From Candidatus Dadabacteria bacterium (lineage in GTDB: Bacteria > J088): DNA of 20,288 nucleotides. The DNA is taken from the NCBI GenBank assembly GCA_003695505.1, contig RFIY01000071.1, positions 1-20,288 on the forward strand, read 5' to 3'. The notes under the pieces are model-generated. The model searched no databases, was not told the DNA's origin, and was given only the letters and a program-made list of their open reading frames with translations. Position 1 is the first letter of the stretch. Each line of letters begins with the position of its first letter. Shown in pieces: positions 1 to 6,590 of the stretch. A program made the position numbers and the translations under genes.

Positions 1-245
1 GCCGAAGGCCGGACGGAACTCCAACGAGACCAACGCTCGCCGCGCAGCGGCACGATCATTGTCATCCCGGCCCCCGAGCCGGGATCCATCTGCCGCAACG
101 CCGGTCTTCGCCGGAGTGGCCCCGGATATCCGCCTGCGGCGGATTCCGGGGAGACGAGAGGGCGAATGGCGACAGATTCCGGAGCGACGAGGGCGGAGCT
201 TTGGCGGTGGGTTTCGGAGTATCTTGCCTCCCGGATTGCGCTGAG
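1..245. repeat. Dispersed intergenic repeat, copy A (two hairpins)
   Basis: This noncoding stretch lies directly downstream of queC and aligns with a second copy near 3676-3925. The first conserved block (about 1-88) is roughly 85% identical by eye. It ends in an 8-bp perfect stem, ATCCCGGC (64-71) with GCCGGGAT (78-85), around a 6-base loop. A second block (about 117-160) forms a 14-bp stem with one bulged T: CCCCGGA/TCCGGGG outside and ATCCGCC/GGCGGAT inside (120-151, loop TGC). A third block (about 200-243) also matches copy B. Part of the second block is repeated within this copy near 176-197. The left end may run past the window. The hairpins could help end transcription or protect the 3' end of the pan-que message; that is inference. 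The short open frames here are repeat-encoded and are not genes. Confidence 0.8.
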
Positions 246-249
246 CGCC

Positions 250-945
250 TCAGCCGGGTGCCTGCCCCATCCGTGCGACGCGTGGGTCGTCCATACCCAG
301 CTCCGCGAACGCGGCCAGCCGGATGTGGCAACTCTCACAGCGCCCGCACGGCGCACCGGTCGCAAGCGGATCGTAGCAACTGCTGGTCAGGCCGTAGTCG
401 ACACCGCACGCCAGGCCGAGCTCGATAATCTGCGGCTTCGTCAGATCGATCAGCGGCGTATGGATGCGCCACGCGCGGCCTTCGACGCCAACCTTGGTCC
501 CAAGATTCAAGGTCGCCTCCAGCGCATCGAAAAATGGCCGACGGCAGTCGGGATACCCACTGTAATCGACCTGATTCGCACCAATGACGAGGTCGGTTGC
601 CCCAAGCGTTTCGGCACGGGCCGCCGCGATGGTCAGAAAATGAAGATTCCGCACCGGCACATAAGTGACCGGAATCTCGCCCGTTGGCGGTCCTTTCGGC
701 ACGTCGATCTCGTTGTCGGTCAGTGCGCTGCCGCCAAAGCGCCCGATCGCTGTGGGTACGACCTCGAACTGCTCGAGTCCGAGATGTCGCGCCACGTCCG
801 CCGCACATTCGAGCTCGACGCGGTGGCGCTGCCCATAGTCAATCGCAATCGCGGCAAGACGAAACCCCTCGCGCAACGCCCACGCCGCTGCGGTCGCGCT
901 GTCGAGCCCCCCCGACAGCAAGACGACGGCGGGCCGTCCGCTCAT
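250..945 (-). CDS. queC: 7-cyano-7-deazaguanine synthase QueC
   Basis: QueC makes preQ0 from 7-carboxy-7-deazaguanine, ammonia and ATP in the cytoplasm, a step towards queuosine in tRNA. The 231-residue protein has the ATP-binding PP-loop SGGLDS at residues 11-16. The family's C-terminal zinc site is complete, with Cys190, Cys200, Cys203 and Cys206 in the run SCYDPLATGAPCGRCESC. IGANQVDYSGYPDCR (121-135) is also typical. I chose the ATG at 945 because it overlaps the stop of the upstream gene as ATGA, and because the protein then begins just before the PP-loop. A longer version from 966 would add seven residues with no family support. It is the last gene of the panB-panC-panD-QueD-like-queC group and is followed by the dispersed repeat. 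The length is normal for the family. Confidence 0.96.
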   Translation of the reverse strand: MSGRPAVVLLSGGLDSATAAAWALREGFRLAAIAIDYGQRHRVELECAADVARHLGLEQFEVVPTAIGRFGGSALTDNEIDVPKGPPTGEIPVTYVPVRNLHFLTIAAARAETLGATDLVIGANQVDYSGYPDCRRPFFDALEATLNLGTKVGVEGRAWRIHTPLIDLTKPQIIELGLACGVDYGLTSSCYDPLATGAPCGRCESCHIRLAAFAELGMDDPRVARMGQAPG

Positions 946-1286
946 GCCGGGATCGTCAATGACCACATACGAGGATCGCGCATCGTCACCGACAGAAGCT
1001 CAAACCCCTGCTCGGCGACTTCGGCGGAAAAATCGCGGACCACTTCGCGCAGAAAAGCCTGCGGCACCAGATCGGTCGCCGTCAGTTCGCGATGATCGTA
1101 GCGCTCAAGCAGGCGCCGCGCCACGCGCTGCTGAAAGGCATCGAAGTCGTGAATGGGCGCCACGTCGGGCACACGGCATTCCAGTTCGATCCAGTAGCTG
1201 CCACCCGACGGCCGGTTCGTGCCGCCGCCCCACGCAACCGCGACGAGCGCGCCGACGCGAATGACCGGACCCGAGCCGGCGTGCAT
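942..1286 (-). CDS. Degenerate QueD/PTPS-family-like small protein
   Basis: This 114-residue protein weakly resembles the 6-pyruvoyl-tetrahydropterin synthase/6-carboxytetrahydropterin synthase (QueD) family. The match is by order of motifs: a strand like SYWIELECRV (30-39), then HDFDAFQQRV (46-55), where the family has a 'MDF' segment, then YDHRELT (63-69), where the family has DH followed by LN. The family's zinc-binding His-x-His and upstream catalytic Cys are absent; GGTNRPSGGS sits where they would be. The late catalytic Glu region reads MRDPRMW. It lies 20 bases after panD and its stop overlaps the queC start as ATGA. That context supports a 7-deazaguanine role, but the missing residues argue against normal QueD catalysis. 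It could be an inactive paralogue, a partner of QueC, or a divergent enzyme. No strong ribosome site is seen before the ATG. Confidence 0.6.
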   Translation of the reverse strand: MHAGSGPVIRVGALVAVAWGGGTNRPSGGSYWIELECRVPDVAPIHDFDAFQQRVARRLLERYDHRELTATDLVPQAFLREVVRDFSAEVAEQGFELLSVTMRDPRMWSLTIPA

Positions 1287-1306
1287 CTGCTGAACCGCCG
1301 CAGCGC

Positions 1307-1702
1307 TCAGCTCGCGACGGCTTCCAGTGCCGGGCGCGCCTGGTCGAGGATGCGGTTGTTTTCGTCGACGAAAACGAGGCTCGGATCCCAGTCGGCCAGC
1401 TCCTCGGGGGTGGCTTCGACCTCGACGTATGACAGGATGATGACGTGGTCGCCCGGTTGCACCAGGCGGGCTGCGGCGCCGTTCAGGCAGATCACGCCGG
1501 ATCCGCGCGCGCCTTCGATGACATAGGTCTCGAAGCGGTTACCGTTTTCGATGTCGAGGATCGCGACTTTTTCGTATTCGACCATGTTGGCCGCATCCAT
1601 CAGGTCGCGGTCGATCGTGATCGACCCCTGATAGTGCAGATCCGCGCCGGTCACGACCGCGCGATGGATCTTGGACTTGAGCATGGTGTGGCGAATCTTC
1701 AT
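1307..1702 (-). CDS. panD: Aspartate 1-decarboxylase precursor PanD
   Basis: PanD converts L-aspartate to beta-alanine, the amine half of pantothenate. It is made as a proenzyme that cleaves itself at a Gly-Ser bond, and the serine becomes the pyruvoyl cofactor. Here the cleavage site is Gly26-Ser27 in [11 protein letters not shown]. The N-terminal [19 protein letters not shown] block is typical. The 131-residue length fits the family, with a modest C-terminal tail. The ATG at 1702 follows a strong AGGAGG ribosome site, which settles the start. The gene sits 44 bases after panC in the same direction, so panB, panC and panD together supply both pantoate and beta-alanine and then condense them. 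Confidence 0.97.
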   Translation of the reverse strand: MKIRHTMLKSKIHRAVVTGADLHYQGSITIDRDLMDAANMVEYEKVAILDIENGNRFETYVIEGARGSGVICLNGAAARLVQPGDHVIILSYVEVEATPEELADWDPSLVFVDENNRILDQARPALEAVAS

Positions 1703-1746
1703 GATGACCTCCTCTTCGGGTAGATCTCAAACAGGTTCGGGGGCCT

Positions 1747-2598
1747 TCACCCCAAGGGCAAATTGTCGATCAGCCGTGCACCATCCAGAAATACCGCGCA
1801 GAGCAGACGCCCCTGTTCGATGTTCCCGCTGGTGACTGGCTGAAGGGTCTCGGTGTCGGCAATGCCCGCGTAGTCGAGCTTGCCACCTTCTATATTATCC
1901 AGAAGTTTGACCAATGTTTCAACGAGCACCTCTGCACGGTGTTCGCCTTCGGCGTGCATCTGTTGCACCTGGCGCAGCGCAGCCGAAATACCGACGGCGG
2001 CCTGGCGCGCCTGCGAACTGAGGTACTGGTTGCGGCTGCTCATTGCCAGCCCGTCTTCTTCGCGGCGAGTCGGCACGCCGACGATGTCGATGTTCCAGAG
2101 CAGCTCGCGGTTCATCCGGCGAATGATCGTGAGCTGCTGAAAATCCTTTTCGCCAAAGTACCCCCGATCCGGCCGCACCGCGTTGAACAGCTTGGTCACA
2201 ACGGTCGTAACGCCGCGAAAATGGCCCGGGCGCGCCGCCCCGCACCAGTGCTCACCGAGCCGTTCGACGTCGACCCAGGTCAGGCGCTCGCCGCCGGTCG
2301 GATACATTTCCTCGACCGACGGATGGAAAACCACCTCGACGCCAAGCGGCCGCAGTTTGTCGCAGTCGGCCTCGAACGTCCGTGGGTAGCGGTCGAAGTC
2401 TTCGTTCGGACCGAACTGCGTGGGATTGACGAAAATGCTGACGACGACGTGATCGCCATTCGCGCGGGCCGCCCGCACCAGGTCGAGGTGCCCTTCGTGG
2501 AGCGCGCCCATCGTCGGCACGAAACCGACGCGTCCACCCGCACAGCGCGTCGCATCGGACCACTGCTGCATTTCACGAACGGTTTCAATGATCTTCAT
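1747..2598 (-). CDS. panC: Pantothenate synthetase PanC
   Basis: PanC joins pantoate and beta-alanine using ATP, through a pantoyl-adenylate intermediate. The 283-residue protein has the nucleotidyltransferase signature PTMGALHEGHL at 28-38, including the HxGH element. It also has FVNPTQF (56-62), the GEKDFQQ block (149-155) and the KMSKS-like MSSRN (186-190), which helps bind ATP. The N-terminal nucleotide-binding domain and the C-terminal lid domain are both full length. Its ATG at 2598 overlaps the panB stop as ATGA, which indicates translational coupling and fixes the start. Nothing in the sequence suggests lost function. Confidence 0.97.
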   Translation of the reverse strand: MKIIETVREMQQWSDATRCAGGRVGFVPTMGALHEGHLDLVRAARANGDHVVVSIFVNPTQFGPNEDFDRYPRTFEADCDKLRPLGVEVVFHPSVEEMYPTGGERLTWVDVERLGEHWCGAARPGHFRGVTTVVTKLFNAVRPDRGYFGEKDFQQLTIIRRMNRELLWNIDIVGVPTRREEDGLAMSSRNQYLSSQARQAAVGISAALRQVQQMHAEGEHRAEVLVETLVKLLDNIEGGKLDYAGIADTETLQPVTSGNIEQGRLLCAVFLDGARLIDNLPLG

Positions 2599-3428
2599 GC
2601 CTTGTCCTCCGCTTGCGGGAAACGGCCTTCGCGGACATCGTCACGGTAAGCCTGAAGCGCTTCGACGGCCGTCTGCCCGACTTCCGCATAGCGCCGCACG
2701 AACGACGGTGTGCGCGGCAGCATGCCGAGCAGGTCGTGCATCACGAGGACCTGCCCGCTGCAATGCGGCCCCGCCCCGATGCCGATCGTCGGAACCTCGA
2801 CCGCCTCGGTCACGGCTTTCGCAAGATCGTCGGGCACACACTCGAGTACGATCGAAAAGACGCCTGCGTCCTGAAGCCGCCGCGCATCGTCGATGATCCG
2901 CCGCGCGCTGTCCGCGTCCTTGCCCTGACGCCGGAAGCCGCCGAACGCATGTACCGACTGCGGCGTCAGCCCCAGGTGCCCCATCACGGGGATATCCTGC
3001 CGCGTACAGGCCGCGATCGCGTCCAGCACCCGCTCGCCCCCCTCGATCTTGACCGCCGCGGCGCCGGATTCCTTCAGGACGCGGATCGATGCATCGACGG
3101 TCGCATCCACGCCGCGCTGGAAGGTACCGAACGGCAAATCGACGACGAGCAGCGGGTGCACGAGCGTTCGGCGCACGCAACGTGCGTGGTAGATCATTTC
3201 ATCCAATGTCACGGGCAGCGTATCGGGCAACCCCTGAATGACGGTGCCGAGCGAATCGCCGACCAGCACCACGTCGATACCGGCAGCTTCGGCCCAGGCA
3301 GCCGTGGGTGCGTCGTAAGCCGTGACGACCGTGATCTTTTCGCCACGACCACGCATGGCGATCAGGCGCGGCACCGTCACCGGCTTGCGCGAACCGCCTG
3401 TCTCCGGGTTTTGCAGATATCCAGCCAT
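2595..3428 (-). CDS. panB: 3-methyl-2-oxobutanoate hydroxymethyltransferase PanB
   Basis: PanB transfers a hydroxymethyl group from methylene-tetrahydrofolate to alpha-ketoisovalerate, giving ketopantoate. The 277-residue protein carries the TIM-barrel landmarks of the family: VTAYDAPTA (35-43), the metal-ligand segment VLVGDSLG (54-61, Asp58), VVDLPFGT (95-102, Asp97), AAVKIEGG (124-131, Glu129), PVMGHLGLTPQSV (147-159) and SIVLECVP (192-199, catalytic Glu196). The ATG at 3428 is preceded by a modest purine-rich site (GGAAGAGAG). It is the first gene of the pan-que operon. I found no panE or ilvC nearby for the ketopantoate reduction step, so that enzyme must be encoded elsewhere. Confidence 0.97.
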   Translation of the reverse strand: MAGYLQNPETGGSRKPVTVPRLIAMRGRGEKITVVTAYDAPTAAWAEAAGIDVVLVGDSLGTVIQGLPDTLPVTLDEMIYHARCVRRTLVHPLLVVDLPFGTFQRGVDATVDASIRVLKESGAAAVKIEGGERVLDAIAACTRQDIPVMGHLGLTPQSVHAFGGFRRQGKDADSARRIIDDARRLQDAGVFSIVLECVPDDLAKAVTEAVEVPTIGIGAGPHCSGQVLVMHDLLGMLPRTPSFVRRYAEVGQTAVEALQAYRDDVREGRFPQAEDKA

Positions 3429-3639
3429 GTTGCGCTCTCTTCCGAAACGGAGTTGGTAAGAGGCGAATCGAATCCCGAAAAGCGCCGTCGCGCTCAGCTA
3501 TGTTTCCTGCCGACCGTTGCCGGTTCGGCGGAAGCCCCGGCGACGACCCGAATCGGGTCGGTCACCTACAGTGTAACGCAATTCAGGCATCGACCGGCTG
3601 CGGCGACAGCGCGGCACATCAGCCACAGCCCGTGCCGGC
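3429..3639. other. Upstream region of the pan-que operon
   Basis: No gene is supported here. A perfect small palindrome, GACCCGA-A-TCGGGTC, lies at 3545-3559. On the minus strand a TACACT element at 3570-3575 resembles a sigma-70 -10 box, but no matching -35 box is found at the usual distance. Together they could be part of the panB promoter and an operator; this is a weak inference. A 186-codon open frame across 3498-4058 on the minus strand is rejected as repeat-encoded. Confidence 0.3.
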
Positions 3640-3675
3640 TGCGTCGCCCCGAACCTGATCCGGGATCCATCCGGC

Positions 3676-3925
3676 CCGACCGGAGGCCGGACAGAACCCC
3701 AACGAAACCAACGCCTGCCGCGCAGCGGCGCGACCATCGTCATCCCGGCTCCCGAGCCGGGATCCAGGTTCAGGAACGTGCATCGCACGGAGGCGGTCCT
3801 CAGCCATGGCACCGAGCCAAGCACCGGCTGGACCCCGGATATCGGCCTGCGGCCGATTCCGGGGCGACGAGGGAGCAGAGTCGACGGTGGATTCCGAAGC
3901 ACCCTGCCTCCCGGGCCGCTCTGGG
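3676..3925. repeat. Dispersed intergenic repeat, copy B (two hairpins)
   Basis: This is the second copy of the repeat seen at 1-245, in the same orientation. The 8-bp stem ATCCCGGC/GCCGGGAT recurs exactly at 3742-3749 and 3756-3763. The long stem recurs at 3833-3864 as CCCCGGA/TCCGGGG plus ATCGGCC/GGCCGAT with the same bulged T and TGC loop. Compared with copy A, a C-G pair has become G-C, so pairing is preserved although the sequence changed. The spacer between the two hairpins differs in length and sequence between copies. Just left of the block, about 3645-3672 holds an extra fragment with GGGATCCATC. It lies between the divergent panB and lipoprotein genes. Similar 'ATCCCGGC...GCCGGGATCCA' elements are, as I recall, common between genes in proteobacteria. 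Confidence 0.8.
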
Positions 3926-4060
3926 CCGCCGGCCGAGCCGTGCCGCGAGACGGTGAACGCAACGCAGCAATGTCACAACCGTTGAACGGGCAACGCGCCG
4001 AACGGCAGAAGAACGCGCAGTCTACGGCGCCCCCCGTCAAGCCCTCCACACGATCCATCC

Positions 4061-4089
4061 TTGACTGCTCCGCCCCGGGAACGTAAAAT
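4061..4089 (+). promoter_or_regulatory. Sigma-70 promoter of the lipoprotein gene
   Basis: TTGACT (4061-4066) and TAAAAT (4084-4089) are each one base from the sigma-70 consensus and are separated by the ideal 17 bases. Transcription should begin near 4096, one base before the ATG at 4097, so the message may have essentially no leader. The TTG of the -35 box is also an in-frame start codon for a longer open frame, but that is very probably not used. Confidence 0.75.
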
Positions 4090-4096
4090 CTGCAAT

Positions 4097-5014
4097 ATGC
4101 GTCACGGAGGTCCGGCGTTCTGGCAAACGGCGATGCGGTGGGTTTGCGGTGTCGCGGTCGCTGTCGGTCTGAGCGCCTGCACGACCGACCCCATCCGTTA
4201 CCGGCGACCTGCGCTCGTCATCCAGCCTGCCGCCGATGTAGCGCTGATCCCTTCTCCTGAAGGGACGATCGACGTTGCGGTCGCGCAGCATCTGAATCGG
4301 GTCGATGCAGCCTCCATCAACTTCGTTCCACAGGACGGCGACTCGGCCCTTCACGTCGTGGAATCCGTGACCTATGCACGCCTCCAGATGAATGTGCCCG
4401 GACACGTTTCGGCGGGGTTCGAATATGTCAACGGTCGAAAGGAAAAGAGCTTTCCGAACGCCGTAGACATTCCGGAAATGACAGCGCCGGCGGTGCGTGG
4501 TGGCGGTGTATTCATCGTCAAGCATTTTCCGTCTCAACGTGTCACGGGTGTCACGGTCTCGATCGGCGCCGCGGTTCAGATGGTCGGCTTGCCGTGGGAA
4601 GAATGGGAAGCGCAGACGCTGAACTGTGATCTGATCTGCGCGTGGGAGGACTTTGTCCGAATCGACGCCCAGGTTGCCCGAAAATTCCGGTACCGGGGTG
4701 GCTTCGGCGTTGCATATGAACCCGAGCCCCACCTTCTACTGCATTCCGCCGTCAGTGTCCAGAATGCGTTTACGAACACAGGCTTTCATATTGAGCCGAT
4801 TGAAGGTTCAACGATACGCAGCGATATCGGCGGCGTCTTTCAGTTCGGGCTTCGCGCGCAAGTGAAATGGATCTTCGCCGACATCGGCGGGTACCTTCCC
4901 TTTGGCTACGGATTCGATACCGCTGTCCGTGGCGTCGGATTGTTCGCCGGCGGCGGCTTGCGCATTCCTTTTATGAAAGCCGAAACGACAGGGTCAGACG
5001 CGGAACGGCATTGA
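4097..5014 (+). CDS. Putative outer-membrane lipoprotein, beta-rich, function unknown
   Basis: I do not recognise a named family for this 305-residue protein. Its N-terminus has a positively charged start, a hydrophobic stretch VCGVAVAVGL and the lipobox LSAC, which makes Cys28 the predicted lipidated residue. The +2 residue is Thr, so sorting to the outer membrane is expected. The mature part is rich in alternating beta-strand patterns. The C-terminal third (FGLRAQVKWIFADIGGYLPF, then GLFAGGGLRIPF) looks like outer-membrane barrel or barrel-like strands ending in Phe. Two cysteines occur close together in NCDLIC. The ATG at 4097 fits the promoter; the ATG at 4133 is an alternative that would put the lipid Cys at 16. 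It is the only plus-strand gene in the window and converges with aroB 61 bases downstream. No clear terminator lies between them. Confidence 0.82.
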   Translation: MRHGGPAFWQTAMRWVCGVAVAVGLSACTTDPIRYRRPALVIQPAADVALIPSPEGTIDVAVAQHLNRVDAASINFVPQDGDSALHVVESVTYARLQMNVPGHVSAGFEYVNGRKEKSFPNAVDIPEMTAPAVRGGGVFIVKHFPSQRVTGVTVSIGAAVQMVGLPWEEWEAQTLNCDLICAWEDFVRIDAQVARKFRYRGGFGVAYEPEPHLLLHSAVSVQNAFTNTGFHIEPIEGSTIRSDIGGVFQFGLRAQVKWIFADIGGYLPFGYGFDTAVRGVGLFAGGGLRIPFMKAETTGSDAERH

Positions 5015-5075
5015 CCGTTTCTCGACGCCCCCGCAAACAGCGCGCTCGACCGAAAACAGCATTGTCTGCGCAACG

Positions 5076-6194
5076 TCAGCCGTTGGGCTGAATCTCCTCC
5101 AGCGCCCTGACCACGAGCGCATCGTCGACGGGAATGGCATAACCGTGCTCCGGATCCGGATCGAATCGTCCCACCCCGTTCGGCAATGCATACCGGACAG
5201 TACCGGCGCGCACCTTCTTGTCGCTGCGGGTAGCATCGAGGGCGGCCTGGGCATCGATCCTTCGGTCGAGCTGCGTCGGCAGACCAAGCAGGCCACATAG
5301 TCGGCGCAGCCGTTCCAGGCCCTCCAATGGGAACTCGCGCAATTCGACCGCGATGGCCGCCTCGGCGACCATGCCGAGCGCGACACCGGCGCCGTGCGGT
5401 AACTGGTAGTCGTACAACAATTCCAGGGCGTGCCCGATCGTGTGTCCGAAATTGAGGATCTGCCGCAGTCCGCCTTCGCGCTCGTCGCGCATCACGACGT
5501 CGCCCTTGATCCGCACGTTGCGCTCGACCAGCTCGGTCCAGACGCCCGGATCGGCGGCGAGTATGTCGCCCACACGCTGCTCCACCAGATCGAGCAACGT
5601 CGCGTCGGCAATGAACCCATGTTTGACGACCTCGGCCAGGCCGTAGCGGAGCTGGTCTTGCGGCAGGGTCGCCAGCATGTCGACATCGGCAATGACCGCA
5701 CGCGGCGGATGAAATGCGCCGATCAGGTTCTTGCCCTCGGGCACGTCGATACCCGTCTTGCCGCCAATCGAACTGTCGACCATCGCGACAACGGACGTCG
5801 GTACCTGGATCACCGGGATGCCGCGCAAATACGTTGCCGCGCAGAACCCGGCGAGATCGCCGATAACGCCGCCGCCGAGCGCGATACAGACGGCGTCCCG
5901 CCCAAGGCCGGCGCGGAACCATTCTGTCTCGATGTGCTGCTTCTGCTGGCGTGACTTGCTGGCTTCTCCGGCGGGCACGGTCACCACGGTCGCCGGCGCT
6001 TGCGGCAACGCGCCCAGGACGGCCGCCAGCTGCGTATCGGCGAGGTGCGTGTCGGTGACGACGGTAACCGCCGCGCGGTCCGCGAGCAACGTCCGCCACA
6101 GCGAAGTGTCGCCGGCGACGCCCTGCCCGACCCAGACGCCGTGCCGCCAGCGTGTGTCGCCAGACAATTCGATGACCGGACTGACGTCAGACAT
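5076..6194 (-). CDS. aroB: 3-dehydroquinate synthase AroB
   Basis: AroB turns DAHP into 3-dehydroquinate, the second step of the shikimate pathway, using NAD and a divalent metal in the cytoplasm. The 372-residue protein shows the NAD-binding GGGVIGDLAGF (107-117), SSIGGKTGID (141-150), GKNLIGAFH (154-162), GLAEVVKHG (185-193, metal ligand Glu188), NFGHTIGHALE and LPHGAGVALGM, which supply the metal-binding histidines. I chose the ATG at 6194 because GGTGG precedes it at a good distance; a GTG at 6203 would add three residues. Many gammaproteobacteria place aroB directly after aroK, but no aroK is seen here. The gene follows a small membrane protein and converges with the lipoprotein gene. 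Confidence 0.96.
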   Translation of the reverse strand: MSDVSPVIELSGDTRWRHGVWVGQGVAGDTSLWRTLLADRAAVTVVTDTHLADTQLAAVLGALPQAPATVVTVPAGEASKSRQQKQHIETEWFRAGLGRDAVCIALGGGVIGDLAGFCAATYLRGIPVIQVPTSVVAMVDSSIGGKTGIDVPEGKNLIGAFHPPRAVIADVDMLATLPQDQLRYGLAEVVKHGFIADATLLDLVEQRVGDILAADPGVWTELVERNVRIKGDVVMRDEREGGLRQILNFGHTIGHALELLYDYQLPHGAGVALGMVAEAAIAVELREFPLEGLERLRRLCGLLGLPTQLDRRIDAQAALDATRSDKKVRAGTVRYALPNGVGRFDPDPEHGYAIPVDDALVVRALEEIQPNG

Positions 6195-6232
6195 GGTTGC
6201 CACCGGATGTACGTTTCAGCGATGCAGGTAAC

Positions 6233-6246
6233 GCGCCCGCGGGCGC
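6233..6246. other. GC-rich perfect palindrome between the small membrane protein gene and aroB
   Basis: GCGCCCGCGGGCGC is its own reverse complement. It starts about nine bases after the stop codon of the small membrane protein gene and lies about 40 bases before aroB. It could weaken read-through or bind a protein, but there is no T-run after it and the hairpin loop would be very tight, so I do not call it a terminator. Confidence 0.3.
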
Positions 6247-6254
6247 AGTGTACC

Positions 6255-6539
6255 TCAGGAGCCGGGTCGCACGAAGCTGTCGACGACGCGGTCGTACTCG
6301 AACACGACCACTTCACCGTCGGCGTAGATCCACTTCGAAATCGGCGGATCACCGATCGGCCCGATTTCTTGCGTGGGCTGGCCCTTGGTCGTCATCACTT
6401 CGCCCTGCGTGATGCCGCGCGGAACCGATCCGTCGCGCAACGTCATCGCACTGATCGTCGCCGCGATGACCCACGAGGCCACCGGAATGGCGAGAATGAT
6501 CAGCGCGGCACGCGCCGCTTTGCTGCTGAGAAACTTCAT
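6255..6539 (-). CDS. Small membrane-anchored protein with a BamE/SmpA-like tail, function unknown
   Basis: This 94-residue protein has one hydrophobic segment near the N-terminus (about 11-33, AALIILAIPVASWVIAATIS) and a short soluble tail. The tail, from ITQGEVMTTKGQP through KWIYADGEVVVFEYDRVVDSFV, follows a recurring pattern: Gly, a helix with V and M, 'GxP', then W-Y and V-x-F with 'V'. That pattern is seen in small SmpA/OmlA (BamE)-like and related periplasmic domains. There is no lipobox cysteine, so it should be a membrane-anchored rather than lipidated protein. The ATG at 6539 puts the hydrophobic segment at the correct distance from the N-terminus. A GTG at 6584 would extend it by 15 residues that overlap its own promoter. 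It follows the acyl-CoA dehydrogenase gene and precedes aroB. I do not assign a function. Confidence 0.65.
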   Translation of the reverse strand: MKFLSSKAARAALIILAIPVASWVIAATISAMTLRDGSVPRGITQGEVMTTKGQPTQEIGPIGDPPISKWIYADGEVVVFEYDRVVDSFVRPGS

Positions 6540-6546
6540 GGGTTTG

Positions 6547-6575
6547 ATGCTATCAAAAGCACCGAACCATGGCAA
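6547..6575 (-). promoter_or_regulatory. Putative sigma-70 promoter of the small membrane protein gene
   Basis: Reading the minus strand, TTGCCA (6575-6570) is followed after exactly 17 bases by TAGCAT (6552-6547). The ATG at 6539 lies seven bases after the -10 box, so transcription would start at or next to the start codon. No ribosome site precedes that ATG, which agrees with a leaderless message. The -10 box matches the consensus at only four of six positions. Confidence 0.5.
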
Positions 6576-6590
6576 TGTCCGCACCAGACC

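Noticed and set aside
59-244. 61-codon plus-strand open frame at the window start
   Set aside because: It is encoded by repeat copy A, and a similar peptide (PDIxLRxIPGRR, GGFRS) is encoded by copy B, so the likeness comes from the DNA repeat and not from a gene family.
946-966. Longer queC start at 966
   Set aside because: The ATG at 945 overlaps the preceding stop as ATGA and begins right before the PP-loop. The extra seven residues have no support.
2613-3956. 447-codon plus-strand open frame opposite panB
   Set aside because: It is an antisense shadow that continues into the repeat, with composition unlike a real protein.
3498-4058. 186-codon minus-strand open frame between panB and the lipoprotein gene
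   Set aside because: It runs through the dispersed repeat and reads as arginine- and proline-rich peptide with the repeat-derived LDPGSGAGMT. It matches no family and opposes the lipoprotein promoter region.
3778-4086. 102-codon plus-strand open frame upstream of the lipoprotein gene
   Set aside because: It is encoded by repeat copy B and runs through the lipoprotein promoter.
4061-4096. TTG start that would lengthen the lipoprotein by 12 residues
   Set aside because: The TTG is the first half of the -35 box TTGACT. The extension would also push the signal peptide away from the N-terminus.
5015-5075. Possible bidirectional terminator between the lipoprotein gene and aroB
   Set aside because: No stem with a T-run is found. 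The only small hairpin (CAGCC/GGCTG) lies within the end of aroB.
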